64,000 nt of DNA from Pararge aegeria (Eukaryota; Arthropoda; Insecta; Lepidoptera; Nymphalidae), in NCBI RefSeq assembly GCF_905163445.1, contig NC_053183.1:21018001-21082000 (forward strand). Direction: 5' to 3'. A program made the translations under genes and the position numbers. The notes beneath the pieces are model-generated. The model did not search any database and was not told the DNA's origin. It saw only the letters and a list, made by a program, of their open reading frames with translations. This document shows positions 1 to 13,944 of this stretch, piece by piece. Each line of letters starts with the position of its first letter. The stretch's first letter is position 1.

Positions 1-104
1 CATTTGTTTTTTTTTCTTGCTTTGATGATTTTAGTAACACCCAATCCCGCTGATAAACCCACGGGGAATATCCACAGTGCCAGTGTCTGTTGCCACTAAA
101 ACTG

Positions 105-184
105 CTGATTAGCACGTAGCTGCATCGCCACTGCCAGGTGAGATCCCCGCCAAGCGCTAACTTGTTATCGAATTAATAAAAAAT
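105..184 (+). repeat. 3' end of a lepidopteran interspersed element
   Basis: The stretch reads CTGCATCGCC, then CAGGTGAGATCCCCGCCAAG, then GCTAACTTGT, and ends in AATAAAAAAT. I recognise this order (CTGCAT, CAGGTGAGAT, AAGGGCTAACTTGT, AATAAA) as the 3' tail of a common lepidopteran element. A related upstream piece lies at 37600-37700. Only a short terminal piece is present. Confidence 0.45.
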
Positions 185-647
185 ATCATAACCGAGTTGT
201 ATAATCCATAAACGTCTCTCCCGCTTCTGGCCCGCTCCGCCGCCGCCGGTGCGAGGGGGACAGCCGAGTTCCTTGTTTGGCTATTAATATCACAAAAACA
301 AGGGAGTGGATTAACACATTAACAGGTCCGGTGTCGCCGGCGTAAAAGCATTCCCGGTCAATGTCGGGGAAAAAAATTGGTGACAGGCTCTGCGCGGGGC
401 CACGACCACGCGGCGCCACAGGTGCCGAAAACTAATGGACGTACCGAATTACAAAAAAGCGCCCGCAACTTTACATTTTTAGTTTAATTTTATTCTTTGT
501 TTGATTATTTCGCACTGAAATCCAAAAGGGTCTGGAGTTGACTAAATTAGGAGTATTGGACTTAGGAGTTACGATGTTACGAGTATTGGAGAAAATAACC
601 ATTGGTTTGGAATTATTATTGGAATTCGTAGATATTTTTCATTTTAC

Positions 648-672
648 AAGGTGATCAATTTGGTCACCTTGA
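648..672. repeat. Near-perfect 25-bp palindrome
   Basis: CAAGGTGATCAA is followed at once by its near-complement TTGGTCACCTTG, with one mismatched pair (GATC against GGTC). Confidence 0.7.
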
Positions 673-858
673 AACTAAAGGTTGACAATGTATGTAAGCT
701 TTTAAATGCAGGTAAATATGAATGAATTTCATTTTGTTTGATTAAATAAAACTTTAAAGAACTTTTGAGTTCATTTCAATTCATATGTTAAACTCTAGGT
801 CAGGTGGGTTTGAGTTGTAAACCGGAATCAATTTCAATCCAACTTAAGATTTACTTCA

Positions 859-892
859 GTGTGCTTGTCTAGTATAAACTAGACAAGCACAC
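859..892. repeat. Perfect 15-bp inverted repeat, 4-nt loop
   Basis: The arms are GTGTGCTTGTCTAGT (859-873) and ACTAGACAAGCACAC (878-892), with loop ATAA. No transposon family was recognised. Confidence 0.85.
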
Positions 893-2939
893 CAGCCTAT
901 GAAGATAAGACCAAAAAGAAACTTGTATCACCGCAATGGACATGCATTTTTATTAAAATAGCTTCATGTAGTTTTCAGGTTGTGTAATATTAATAACTTA
1001 ATGTTCTTTGTCAAGTCTGTATGTGCGACTCTATCACTACAAAGACGCGGGGTGAAGTAGTGTTCTAACGTATGACTATCACGTTCGTGGCCCCGAGTCG
1101 GGGCCGTGTGCAGGCGGCAGGGGTGTACGAGGGTGCGGTGCGGGGAGGGTGCAATTAGTAGGGCTTGTATCGATGCCTTCGAGCCGCACCAGCGATGTAC
1201 ATTAGGGTTCAATATACATTAGGCGGCATGGATTTATTGTAGCAGCGACTTTACGACTGCTAGATGGTCGGCGCGGTGGTAGTGGCGGCCTGGCAGATAT
1301 ACCGCCGAGCGGAAACGTGATAGTCTAGGCATAAGTTGTGCTGTCAGTTCAGGGTGAAGTGGGGCGAGGAAACGAACCCTACTGATTTTAATAGTACCTA
1401 AAGGATGTCGGCATTTACCATGATAACAAAGGCATTCATTACCTCTTCTTTATAATTATTAAAAGCGTTTTTACTGCGTACCACTGATGACTCTATGTTG
1501 TCAACAAAACAACATGTAATGTGTATTCCAAGTAGGTCAGTTAAGTTTACTTTACAGTAGGAATAGCTTATTCTTTTATAACTTCCAGACTTTCCGTTTA
1601 AGGTGAATTTAAAAAAAGCATTAGCTAATCGCTTCTATGTATGTTGGTTATTCATTTAAAAAACTCATTCATTAGATTGACTTAATTCATGTTTTACATT
1701 GAGGTATGTTCACTCAATTTCTTCAATAAAATTTACAAGTTTATTACCATAAATACTGCGTCCGCATCCATCCTTCGTCGCCAGAGCCTGATCAACGTCA
1801 TCACGACATAGTTTTATCCTTATGAAGGTGTAATCAAGGACTCTAAATACGACACATCTGGTTTAAGTTATCGAGGTGTTAAGTTTAATTAGCTATTTGC
1901 AACATTACAACAAGATTATGAAACATATTTGCCGTTTTGTTTAGATTAATTAATAGGTACACCAAATTGTTAGTCGCTTAGACAAGATTAAGTCATTTCA
2001 AAAATTTAATAACAGGTTAGTCTCATCGCGATTACAGATTATGGACTTTTTCATATCCAAACCGCGTTTAAACAGTACGATGATATTGACACTCCGACGC
2101 ATAGACAATCACACGCTGACACGCATCCAGGCATACACAGTCAGACAGACATAAAAACATAGGCAGTAACACAGAATTGTAATAGAACAAAAGATTCAAT
2201 TAGGTATAATGTGCCTACAGTACAAATTAAATTAGTATTCTAGACTGAGACTTCATTTATTTTGAGACCATCTTCGAGGATGAGGAGGAGGTCAATTTAA
2301 TGCACAAATTATATACCTAAAGTATCATTATATGTACTAAGATGAAAATAACTGTATAGTTAACGTTTGCATTCGTGTCGACACATTATCGTTAATTTGA
2401 ACCTCCTTTCAAACTTAGCGTAAGTTTTCAGCACAGGTCACAGAAATAACTCTGTTTCCGAACGTTACGGTGCCTAAGAGGCTCATTGCTGCACTGCACT
2501 GCACACTCTGTTTTACTAAAGTACACAAAATATAATGTCAATTTACTATAATTCGTATGTAATAATAAGTCAAGCGTGGTGATGTGCAAATGTTGCAAAT
2601 GTAAATTGTTGCCATAAAGATTGTCAGTTCACGTATCTCAGTTGAAACAATGTACGTAACAAAATGTATTTCAGTGTGATAGAGAATCAATTTCTTGATT
2701 TGTGAAAGTCATATAAAATGACAGGTCAGTAATGTGATGCCGCATTGCATTCGTTACTAGAATAAGTACTTCGATACGTACCGGGAACAAAATACATTTC
2801 GACGTATAAACTATAAGTTCGTAAATCCATTCTGTAATCGGCTCAAAAGACCATAGGAGCTTTTAATACAGATAATTTACATTTACTATTAATAAACCCG
2901 ATAAGTGAGGCAATACCGAGTGGTATTTTGGCCCCACAA

Positions 2940-3190
2940 TTACCGCTATTGCTGTGACGTCACGCGATTTACATACTTTCTCGGGCTCCTCGATAAGTAG
3001 GAAGGATTGGATCGGCGGAGTGGTTTAATTGTGGTGCGGCGGGGGGCGGGAGGGGCGCGGAGGGGGCTGGCGGCGGAACACGGAAAGGCTTTCGAGGCGG
3101 CGCTTCTGAGGCTACGCTCGAGTAAACCCTGAGGCCCACGGCGCGCAGAGCGGTGCGATACCAAGCCACAAGAGCGCGGTGACCCATATA
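2940..3190. promoter_or_regulatory. GC-rich island with a CRE site
   Basis: A GC-rich block in AT-rich surroundings. It contains a palindromic CRE/bZIP core TGACGTCA (2955-2962) and G-rich runs near 3037-3070. Two overlapping minus-strand frames of about 72 codons cover it, in different phases and without a recognisable domain, so I read it as non-coding. A regulatory role is inference. Confidence 0.35.
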
Positions 3191-3199
3191 TTTTCAGCT

Positions 3200-4150
3200 C
3201 AACCTAGTCAAAGTTAATAGTAGATACTATAGAAACTAATTATGCAATTAAAGGTTTATGCTAGTTTTCACACTTGCACCTCTTAAAACTTTGTACCCCC
3301 ACAAGTGTTAAGCGAGACGGAGGGAGTGCAGAAAGCTGAAATGTATAAATTAGGTGGAGGTAACACATTTCTGTAGCTAAATATATAACATTAATTATTT
3401 GCATGTTAACTGCCAATGGTGCTTATTCACGCAAGGAAGTAGTGCTATTCTTTTGTTTTATATTTTTTGTGGAAAAAGACAGCACTATTTTAACCTGCAG
3501 ATTTAATTTTGTAAAGACAGTTGTGTACATATCAAAATAATAACAATCTTTGGACAACGATAACGATACGAAACAATGTTTTGAGTGCTAAGTACCAACA
3601 AACTAACAATTAATGAAAGATTCACTGAATTATTGGTAGGTGTTGGGGAAGGTTCAAACTAACATTATTTTAAGTTGCGGTTGAATTGCAACTGCTGAGT
3701 CACTACATGATGTAAATAGAAATAAATACTTTCAATAGATTGCCCATAAATTAAAACTGGAATTATAATAAATTGTGTCTAAATCGATTACTATTGATAC
3801 TTTTTGAATTGTCAATGTTTAACCCAGAGGAGTATCTGGGCATTATTGCTGTAACCGAAAACGATTTCTGTAAAAAAGAAACCGTTTTGCATTATAGAAT
3901 ATGTCACCTGAATATCTCATAGTAAAATCCTTTATTCTTTCATTATATGATATATCATCTGAATATTCGCATCGTAGTGATTAGATAGATACACTTAATG
4001 CACATATAAAAGGATGCGTTCTATCATTGTGAAAAAGTAGTGGATACTAACCTATACTCTATTACCTATACTAGTATTTAAGTAAATACAATAGATACTC
4101 TTTTAATTTAGATAGAAAGCTATCTTTATTATACCTATCAAATATTCTAC
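3200..4150. other. AT-rich sequence, nothing recognised
   Basis: No gene, RNA or repeat family could be recognised here. Confidence 0.6.
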
Positions 4151-4159
4151 TGATTGAAA

Positions 4160-4375
4160 AACAATAAAGTATGTCACACACGACGTCCAGAGCGCATCCC
4201 TATCGCGGCGATAGCGCCGGCGCCCGCGCCTTCGCATTCCGCCGCGCTAAGGCGACCCGCGGACGGTGGGCTGACACCCCTGTGCGGTCGACGCGGTCAA
4301 CTGCTGCGAAGGGGCTGTCCCACGCTGGGAAGGAACGATATCATCCTGGCAACATTCAACGCGGGTATGAATTGC
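4160..4375. promoter_or_regulatory. GC-rich island
   Basis: A sharply bounded GC-rich block (GCGGCGATAGCGCCGGCGCC and following). Two overlapping plus-strand frames are open by composition and neither resembles a known protein. It is either a conserved regulatory block or an unrecognised exon; I favour regulatory. Confidence 0.3.
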
Positions 4376-4390
4376 ATAGATATCAGCTAA

Positions 4391-6689
4391 GGTAAATGAA
4401 AATTAATACAAAAGTGGAAAGAAGTAGACATAATATTATTACTATTTACGATATAAAATCAAACATACTATCAACAAACCTGAATAGAAAGAAACCGTAA
4501 TCTCTGTGTCTAATATAGCAAAATTACTACAAACTTTTAACTCCCTAATTTGTTATGAAATTGGATAGGAACTGCGCGTGAAATGTATTTTGTGTCATCA
4601 AATTTTGCAGATTTGAATGAGAACTAAGAAAGATAGATAGAGAGAAGAAAATTTAAAAATTGAATTGAAAACGGGGAAAGTCGTAGAAGAACTGGAGTAA
4701 CTCGTAATGTTAAATGCGTGTATTCAGCGAATATGAAATGGCAATGAGCAGGGTCAAGAGCTTGAAGAGTCGTAATGTCGGGCTCTGAAGCTGTGGGCTA
4801 GGACGCGGAATACTAAACACATGATATGAAGCGAATCAGTTGGAGATAGTCGACGTCCAGTGCAGTGTAAAATTGATGAATTAGGAGTTATTTCAGCAAG
4901 AGGTGCCCATCGAATGAGACAACGACATCGACGGCTTCTCTTGTACCTATGTTTTATAATGAATTCTTTTGTAGCCCGTCTACAAACAACCTTAGCGGCT
5001 CGTCTTCAACGGTTGAACCGATGTCCCCAGACCGGCGGCGCGGCGGTATAATGGAAGCCGCTGCGTCGTATATATTGTGTTCCCTTGTAAGCACTTCCCT
5101 GATCCCTGCGCCCGCGCCGATGAATCATCAGATCGACACCGATCGATTTAACCACTGATGACGCCAACGGACTTCAAACCATGTGGTGGTTCTTTCTGTT
5201 CAACCCGTGTGTTTGGTACGCTAATATTTAACGATTTAAATAAATTTGTTTTGGATTCGTTCTAGAGGGTCACGGTGCGTGCGGCTATGCTAGTCCAGCA
5301 CCTAGGGACTCCCAACAAACGACGAAAAAACCTTTCTAATTTCAAATTCAATATCCAATAAACCAAACTAAAATCTGTTTAAACACAATTACAATAAGTT
5401 ACTTGAAGTAGGCCTACTTAACTTGCATTTTTTAAACGCAAACGCAACAGTTTAATCAAAAATTAAATTTTCAAAGTCATCATTTTTAAATTCTCAGCTG
5501 ATCTACTACAATCGTGTCGTATTAATTTCATGCCAATTTATATACAAATGTCTGCGCCATAGCTTTGGGTAGGCTGGTAATGAGAGCCTTTAGCCGTTTG
5601 GGGTAATTCTCGCTCCGTGTCGAACATAAAAGTGAGATTTTATTTCGCGATTACGATCTTAATATCGCCTTCATATCGTGATCCTTTGGAGTTACGTTTT
5701 GTCGAGAGTGTTCGAGATTGTTATTTTGTTGTGAACGAGTTATCGAGTTTTTCTACTTACCGACGGCGCCTTGTGAATTTATGCTTCACTTAGTCTATGT
5801 GCTTTAATAAAGTAAATAGGAAAGTGGACTAGATTGCGTACTAAATAATAGTTGTTATGCTAAAGTTACATTACGCTTATGATTTTAAGAGTGCTCGTGT
5901 CATTTGTGTGCCGACCGGTGTGAATGTATATTTCAACACATTCCTTTCGTCATAAATGAGTTGTTGTCGCCTTTTAGCTTCGCTTTACGCGTAATAATAT
6001 CTATGTGACTAAATAGCCGATCTAGTACCGCGAAGAAATAGACGATAAATGCTCATGTAAAAATGATTTAGTTTGGTATCAAATGAAAGGCCTCATTGTG
6101 GCGAGGTACCTAGGAGGTTGGTAATTGGGCTCTAGTTTTGGAACTGTGTCTTCTTGCCTTTTCTGAGTGAGTAGAGAAGAAATAACTTTGTATTTAATCC
6201 GTTTTGACTTTGTCTTATAATATATGTCATTGGCCTTTTTCCGGCCAACTGCGGCGTACCTATGCAGGTACCTCCATTTGTAGCGCCCATAACGTGTTTG
6301 CTCGCTATCAGTGCGGCGGCTCGCCTTTGTTCTTCGTCATTAATTATTATTCGTGCACCAACCTACTCGTATGTAGTGAGATTAATAATTATTATTAAAG
6401 CGAAAACTTCTCAATGTGTCAGATAAAACCAGAATAGTCCTACTGAGATATGTCAATATGCCACTATAAAAAATCTGTATGGGTTAAGTTCACTCTACTA
6501 TTACTAACCCGGCAGGGATATTGGCATCAGGCGTCACAGCGCAGACCGGCCTTGTCACACATTATTTAGGACAATCACCTTTTTAACCTACGACGCAAAA
6601 ACAACGGGGTCTTAAAAGTTTGACGTGTCTGCGAGTGTGTCTGTCTGTGAATAGTGTTTCTTGTTTGGAAATTGAATTAGACGGGAGTG
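4391..6689. other. Non-coding sequence, no supportable gene
   Basis: Moderate GC at 4850-5160 and 5270-5330. The segment near 6080 (GGTATCAAATGAAAGG) resembles part of the repeat at 6690-6830. Nothing else was recognised. Confidence 0.5.
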
Positions 6690-6830
6690 TGCTTTATGTT
6701 TAATGAAAATCGGTCCACGATGTCCGCCGACATAAAATGGCGGATAACTAATTTTTATACAAAATTCCTCAATATGGGTATCAAATGAAATGGCTCGACT
6801 GGTAGTATAACCTACACTATGTTAAAATTC
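6690..6830 (+). repeat. Degraded interspersed repeat
   Basis: Contains AAAATGGCGGATAACTAA and GGGTATCAAATGAAATGGCT. I recognise this pairing as an abundant dispersed insect repeat. A related ATGGCGGAC piece lies near 31403. The boundaries are approximate. Confidence 0.4.
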
Positions 6831-6839
6831 GTGGGTTTT

Positions 6840-9800
6840 AAAAATTTTAAGAAGTTTAACAGCTTTATTGATGCGGCATGATGTGTCTAAGCTCCATATA
6901 CCTTTCTTTGATGATTAAAGCTCTATGCTCAGTAATGGAGCATTACGAGGCTGCTGGTGATGAAGACCGTGAAAAGCTAGACGTTATACATAAAAGTACC
7001 TTTAATAGAAAATCAAAATCGTTTGTTTAAAGTAGACCTATTTGAAAGGTTCTTCTGAAATGTCAAGGTTTTCTTTTCATAGCTAACTCTACCACCAGTT
7101 TAGAAGACAGAATTTACTATAAATAAACTCTGTAGTTACTGTACAAATATGATTATAATATTGAATGATATATTTACTAATTTCTTGTTCCCATGTAACT
7201 TACTTGTGTCTTTATGGTAATAAATAACCAATTTTACCCTTAATTTTGTGTGCAAATTAAAGAGGAGTCGTTTGCTTCCATGCACATGATACGTAGAGAA
7301 ATTTAGCAATTACTGCTTAGTGGCTTGGAACTAATACCTCGTGCACCAACCAAGTAAGATCAACAATATTCAGGGGAATAATTACATTGTCAAACGAAAC
7401 TACAACGAAGTGCTGAAATGCGATATAATTCAAGTTCAAAGCAAAACTTTATATATTTAGCGCGCGACTTTGTTACATTTCAAGTAATTGCTGATCTTTA
7501 AGGGCTAGCTGTTAGGATTAGCATTATGAACATTTTTAGTGTCATGAACCTATCGTAAACAATGAGTTTTTATATATATATAGGTAGTTACTTGTAAATA
7601 TTGTCTAACTCCTTTGTCCGGTTTTCACTTCACACAAAATTCTAATGTTCCACAACTCTAATAGCTGTTATGTTTTTGAATAGGATTAAACATATATATA
7701 TCTTCACACTCACAGTGAAGATTTCTCTCCAAATATCAGATGATATTTACCAAATCCGGGGTAGGGTCGCCAGCCCTGCACCTCGGGACCCCTATGACCA
7801 TGTGAGCTGTGTCGCAAACTTCAGCTTCACAGTTCGTAAGTTATGTTGTTTCAAATAAACTAAAATAATTGCCTTCATTGCAGAAAACATATAATGGAAT
7901 GTCTCTGGTATCCGCGTGTCCCTTTGTAACGGCCCCCGCCAACTAACGCCATTGGACTCTTGTCTATACAGGTCTCAATGGTTGTTGGATATCATCCTCC
8001 CATACTTCATCTTTTTCGCAGGGCATCCTTGGGATACCACAGTCAACCTTGTGCTCCACTTTTATTGTTGGTTTGTTAATACCTAGGTAGGTATAGTTTT
8101 AGAGTCTGTAGGGATGAAACATACGTACTCATGCGCGAAAGTCCACCTCCAGACGATGATGATAGCTTGTAAAGACCTTTTATAATGTTTTAATTATTTG
8201 AGAACTTGGTCGAGTTCCTGATTGTGTGGTCATTCTCCTTTACTCTACTATTCAGTGTACGACGCATTACAACGCATATACCTAGACTCATTGCAACATT
8301 TTCTACAAACCTTAAACCAACTAACTTTCTTTAAAAAACAATATTATTTTAATAGTAAACGGAAAAAAAGATTTCAATCACTTTTACATCCAAATTTAAA
8401 AACAAATCTTGGTTTATTAATGCAATCAATACATGGAAAATCCATCAAATGCACTGTTTGGAATATTTTATTAACATTTTAAATTACTTATTCAAAAATA
8501 GTTTCAAAATTAGGGCTGCTTCAAGGAAGCGTTTGCGCTTGTAAATTATAAATTTCTTTATAGATAGTTTTTTTCCGATTTTATCGAACTCTGTGACGCG
8601 TGTGTTCGAATAAATCGGAAAATGTTTCAGCTAGCTAGCTCTAAACATATACTAGTCATAATAACATCAACGCATTCCGCACTCCCACGCACACATTGGT
8701 GTCGCATGATACTTACAATAGCTTTTTGATAACACATGCACACGATAATGGATCGGCGCAGGTTCGAGTCCACTCTGAATTGAAGATCCTCACTAGGTTG
8801 TCATAAAATCCCCATGCATCCGTTTTATTTTCATCGTTTCCACGTCGGCCGCCTTTGTAATTACTTATTTTTTCAGTTTTAATAAAGTGGGATATAATTA
8901 ATAGCTAAATATTTCAATTTCAAGACAATAATACCTAGTCATTAAAACATGTAGTAGGTATGTCGACGCTGTTTCCGGAACCCTAAATGACACGTCACGA
9001 CAGCTATAAAATGCTATCATAGCGTCTACTTACGTCTTATAGCGTGTGTAATGCGAAAATCCGTATCAAAACCGGTGCAGACTAGTAATTTTTCAGAAAA
9101 GTTTTAACATCGTAAAAAGTCTTAGGACGATATGAATAGGCCTATAGCTGTAAAACATCTTAAACCGGCTTAGGAAGGATACTAGCAAAATGCAACTAAC
9201 GCATTAACGCCCAGTATAAATTTTTGAGAACATTAATTTTATCAGTAGGGTAGTATATATTTAGAAAAATTAATTTTTAATTCTTTACCCTTCCGCAGTT
9301 CAGTCAAGAGTTGGTTTTTGTGTACAGCCGCACAGCCCGACCGCGGGCGTGTGTAGTCAACTGTCACGTCACAAGTTGACAGCTTACAGCCGCCCACGGC
9401 ATATTGTCATTTGTCCGAAAGCGCTGCCTAGCTATCCTACCGCTGGGAAATTACTTTGATTGCAGAGCGAGACGAATACAACTGCCAAATGCGACCCAAG
9501 TTGATTCAGAATAATCAATACATCTTAATAAATTTTTCAGATGAGATTTACTTTACAGGTTGTGATCGTATGTGTGTGCGTCTGTCTGTTAGTAGTTTGG
9601 ATTATTGTGAGATGATTGCGATAATTATTATATTCGTTAACTCTAAAAAACTTCAAGTCGCAATATGTCTAGATCGAGGCCTTAACTACCATCGCTTGGA
9701 CCAGTATTCTTTTAATACTGTTGATGGTTTCTTTAAGAATTATAATCCTTATTCTTATATTTTTATAATAGTTTTATAGGCCTCAGTCTGCATCTAATAA

Positions 9801-12800
9801 ACTATTGTTAAAAATATTACTGCTTTTATCGATATCAGTATATACTTAAACCCAGCGAGCAGATATCTCAAACCAACTGTATTGAGTATTTTAATTATAT
9901 TCACCAACGCCAACTCAACTCTTAATTTTTACATCTAAATTTGTTTTTAAAAATTGTTTAGAGGTTCCAAGGAAATCATGATAACATAAACGTGACATGT
10001 TTAAGGGCAGATTTGACAGTTCTTCAAATCTGTCGTTTTTAGCTGACTATAAAAGGGCTGTTCAAGCAATCCAAGTATATTCGAATGTATTTTTATTGTT
10101 AAAAAAAAATGCATATATGCAATATATGAAATAAATGGTTAGTTATTTATAGTTCCAGACGAATCTCTGCTGTGTTATAAAAAGAGTACCTAGTTGATTT
10201 TTATCTATTATTTTTTTTTTCCTGCTATACGTTTCCACAAAGTTAGCTAATAAGAAGTCAGTTAAATAATTTCTCAACTGTATGCTAAGTGGTGTTAGTA
10301 TGGCGTGCTGTGACAGCTTGCTGGCACACTCTTACAGAGATTTACTTCGATTTAGATTTAAGATGAATAGCATAGCATTTAAACAAAAGCTCCGAAAGAT
10401 TGATCTCAACTCTCATTGGATTGCTTTGTATTTAATAGATAATATTGATTGATTATATTTATTGCCGTATTATTCAACTAAGTACACCGTGAAAACAGTC
10501 TATCAGACAGACATGTGCCGATCTAACCTTCAACAACAAAACAAATAACTCAATAAATGTATACTATTTAACAAATGAAAATATTTATAAAACGTGAAAG
10601 TGATTTTAATGAATTTTAAATAGAATATAAAATGAAATAGTTAATATTTTACTCTTTTATCAATAAATAATAAAAAAGATTTTACTTCAATCGCGCATAA
10701 AGGTTACACGCACACACTTTTTTTTATTTTTCCACACTCTTATTGACTGCCCCACTGGTTTAGAGGATACGAAAAGTTTACTTAAATGCTCTTTACACAG
10801 CTCGCGAGGCAGACAATGCTCGCTCGATATACTTCATGCTGCTACTGTTATTGTTGAGAAGAGATTAATTATAAACCTAACAATAGTTATGAGCACCGCC
10901 ACATAGCTAGCGCTCCACCGCTCTTTTCTATTATCACGATCTAACATTGATGTTTATATATGCGCCACCTCTATTTATGTAGCTTCGAGTGGCCTACTAG
11001 GAAAAATATTACCTTTAATCCTGAGTCGTGTTTTTCCTAGTAATTTTTCTTCTTTGTATAAAAGGGACAAAGGTTCTCTGTCGATAATTTTTGCTCCCTC
11101 CTACCCGTACTCGCTACCCGCTCCTACCCGCTCCCTACCTCCCTGTTATAAATGTGTTATATGTATATGAAATAAAAATTTGCCCTTATATGGAATAAAT
11201 GGCGTAAGAAACATTTTTAGCGATTAACATTTTATTTTACCTGACAGTCTAACTAAAAAATGTACTATATTTAGGTAATACATATTATTATGTAATAAAG
11301 ATAACTAAGCAGTTAACGTTATCAAGTGTATTAATTAAATGATAATCGTGTTTTTGTACCCGTATCACCAGCCTGCACTCCTAGGCGTTTAGATAACGAC
11401 AAGCTCCGTGCCATACGAAGCATCGCCGGTAGCTGCTGGATATAATAAGTACCCAGCGAGCTACATAAACGCAACAAGCAGCCCCTCATCCTTATTCTCA
11501 CTGGGGGTATGTACAGGCCACGAGGAGAAGGCTTCGCCACTAATTTCACTAAAGTTAGGCATGGCCTAAATCGAATACGAATATGTCTATAAAAATAAAA
11601 ACGTTTTGCGTCTTAGGCGTCAACTATTGGTAAACGGTTGATGTGTGTCTAGAAATCTCCTTAGATTAGGCGTTGTCTTGTTTGTCAGAAAAATGAGATA
11701 AATATAATAATAGTAATAATTGTTACCGACGGCAGGAGTAGGGCGAGTAACACAGACTGTAAGGAAAGCTGGCAAGGTGTTAGTGATACAGTATCGGTTG
11801 TAGGATATTGACGTTTTCAGAGCCAAATGTCAACTGATCATTATCTTCTGCAAAATATCTCTTTTCCCTTAGTCGAGGCGTTAATGTTTGAGGAGTTCTC
11901 CTGGCACTTAACCACTAGCTCCTTTATTCGAAAGCAAATGCCCAAGATACCTACATTAAAATTTACTCAGATTGCTATAGGTGTGCATATCATTTTTGAA
12001 GAGTTCCCTCGATTTTTCATGTCTGAAAACCTACTCTGAAGTAATATGTAAGAGTATGTAATACCATCAAAGACCTTATCGAAATTGGAAATAGATAGTC
12101 TTATGGAAAATGCAAACATAGAATACAAAATATAATCTGCTTGAATAAAATTCTTCCACTATATACCGACATATTTTAATAGCTAACTTACAACATAAAA
12201 TTGTTATGTTCAGTAGTAGGAACATATTATTTAAGGTATAGTGGGAAGGTAAAAAAATATGGAAAAATTCAACATGGCGGCTTAACATATTCTTTACAAT
12301 AATGAGGTAATTCAGCGACGATTCCAAACAAGTATTATCGAAGATTCTCATGATAACAGATGATTTCATTAGTAATAATCTAATTATAAAAAGCTCGTTT
12401 TATGGACGAGGAGATGTACTACCTTTATTTATGTTTAATTTAAGCTTTATAAATATACATGTTCCGAACGAGGAGATCTAGTGCCTACGCAACAGAGTAG
12501 GTATTTAACGGTAGTTATTTATCATCCACGAGAAAAGCCTGCTCGACACGCACATACATGCTTGTCGAGCAAGCTTGTAGCATTTACACGTTCCAATTTT
12601 CTTGAATGATCCCGGAATATGGCAAACGCCCAAATCAGTAGATTGTGTCGCTTGTCCGAAATTAATTCATTTGTCCTGTGCTTTACCGTTGATAATGATA
12701 ATTGTCATAATTGTTATTTTATTTGTTACTTAATTTATTTCAACCTTCAGAATATACATACAATTAAATCACTGTAAAGTTGAAAACCGTCTCAACACGA

Positions 12801-12925
12801 TGAATCTAGTAAATATACGTACGTTACTTAATAATTTTCAAAGTTATTTCGTAGCTAGAGCTCGCTGGTCCAAGTTGGCATGTTACTCAGTACTTACATT
12901 ACGATAAATGCGGAAGGAATCTGGT
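6840..12925. other. About 6 kb of non-coding AT-rich sequence
   Basis: No frame in this stretch resembles a protein. Items seen: a short ACTCTACCACCAGTTT remnant near 7088; a moderately GC-rich patch at 9300-9440 with CACGTCAC; TATAAAAGG motifs at about 10049 and 11057; a CTACCCG-rich stretch at 11092-11144; and a moderately GC-rich segment at 11340-11560 containing an unrecognised 72-codon minus frame. Confidence 0.5.
11092..11144. repeat. Low-complexity CTACCCG-rich stretch
   Basis: CTACCCG occurs at 11101, 11114 and 11124 within an almost pure pyrimidine and CCCG context. It begins about 30 nt after a TATAAAAG motif (11057-11064). Confidence 0.5.
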
Positions 12926-12927
12926 CA

Positions 12928-12985
12928 CTAACCCATAGTCCACCAACCTGGCCCGGTGGGGATTGGTAGACTTCACTGATCTGAT
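12928..12985 (-). repeat. SINE 3' fragment
   Basis: On the minus strand it contains CCACCGGGCCAGGTTGGTGG followed by ACTATGGG. This is the 'CACTGGGCCAGCGTGGTGGACTA' region of the tRNA-derived lepidopteran SINE that is better preserved at 46960-47195. Confidence 0.65.
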
Positions 12986-13404
12986 TTGGAAATATTACCA
13001 AATAGGACTTATGATTTATAAAGTAGGTCGTAGGTACCTAGGTTGTTTTAATTTTGAGCATTTTTCGAGCTTGTGTTTAATGGCTCAAACTAAACAGTTG
13101 CATCGAGTGGGTTAACTGCACGTTTAATTTGATGGTGATAGTAATCTGTGGCACAATCTACAAGGTGTCAGAATGCACCTGAGGCAGTTCGGAAGGATAA
13201 TTAACAAGCATTAATTACGCACCTCCTGGGCTAGTGGGAGCGGTTTATTTCGTGACACTTGACAAATTATGGCCCTTGTTGCACGTACAAGTAGGTGACT
13301 CTAGCAGAACTCAGCTTAGAGAAGCTTCCGCGCCGTTTTCAAGTTGGATAAAGGATCTTTTAAACAGTTCCATCGGCTTTTTCAAAGATTTACGGCAGAT
13401 CGTA

Positions 13405-13765
13405 AGGAAGCCGGCATTAAACGTAAAGTTTTAGAAAAGTCCTATTATTATAGTATAAAGGCCTACGTAATCGATAAAAAGATTGGGTGTGAATAATTGC
13501 TCTAACAAGGTTGCTTTTTTAATTATTTTAAATGACAAATTGAGATGGTTATACTAAAAAAACACCCAGCTAAGTTTGTTGTAGACTTCTTAGAACAGGA
13601 CGCGTTTGGAACCTGCTAGCTTTAGTTTTAAGTTTACGAATAAAGTTATCGCAATCATATCACTACCACGCGCACATTTCTCACGTAATGTAACCTACGC
13701 ATCATAAGTGCCATCTATGGGCCTACTTGAATAAAGATATTTTTGACTTTGACTTTGTAGGTTAG
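13405..13765 (+). mobile_element. Non-LTR retrotransposon family A, 3' end
   Basis: It starts with the coding tail (ATTAAACGTAAAGTTTTAGA, then tyrosine codons and ATCGATAAAAAG). It continues through GACGCGTTTGGAACC, then GTGCCATCTATGGGCCTACT, and ends TTGAATAAAGATATTTTTGA followed by two CTTTGACTTTG units. The same order is seen at 32320-32385, 61445-61710 and 62660-63330 (plus) and at 43725-43985 (minus). The copy is 5'-truncated. The family looks Jockey-like. Confidence 0.85.
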
Positions 13766-13944
13766 ACGGGATCAACTAAGCAGATTTTTTATAATGTACA
13801 ATATTGGCATTGATCAACATTAAGATATTATTCATTTATTAGCTTTTCAAGAGAAGCTATTACACATAAGAGTAATGCCGTATTATGTAACCGATATTGC
13901 TCTTTGAAATAGGTAATTCAAGTTCTATCAACTTTTTTTTATAA

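Larger units (their letters stand above)
190..2939. other. Non-coding AT-rich sequence
   Basis: No reading frame here looks protein-coding. GC is somewhat higher at about 200-420 and 1080-1370, with no recognisable domain. Two hairpins, listed separately, are the only structure I can support. Confidence 0.6.

Noticed and set aside
4154..4395. Two overlapping plus frames as a small gene
   Set aside because: Two phases are open at once, with no start context, splice partner or homology.
9456..9779. 107-codon plus frame as a gene
   Set aside because: AT-rich with an Ile/Tyr-rich translation, no domain, no splice or codon signal.
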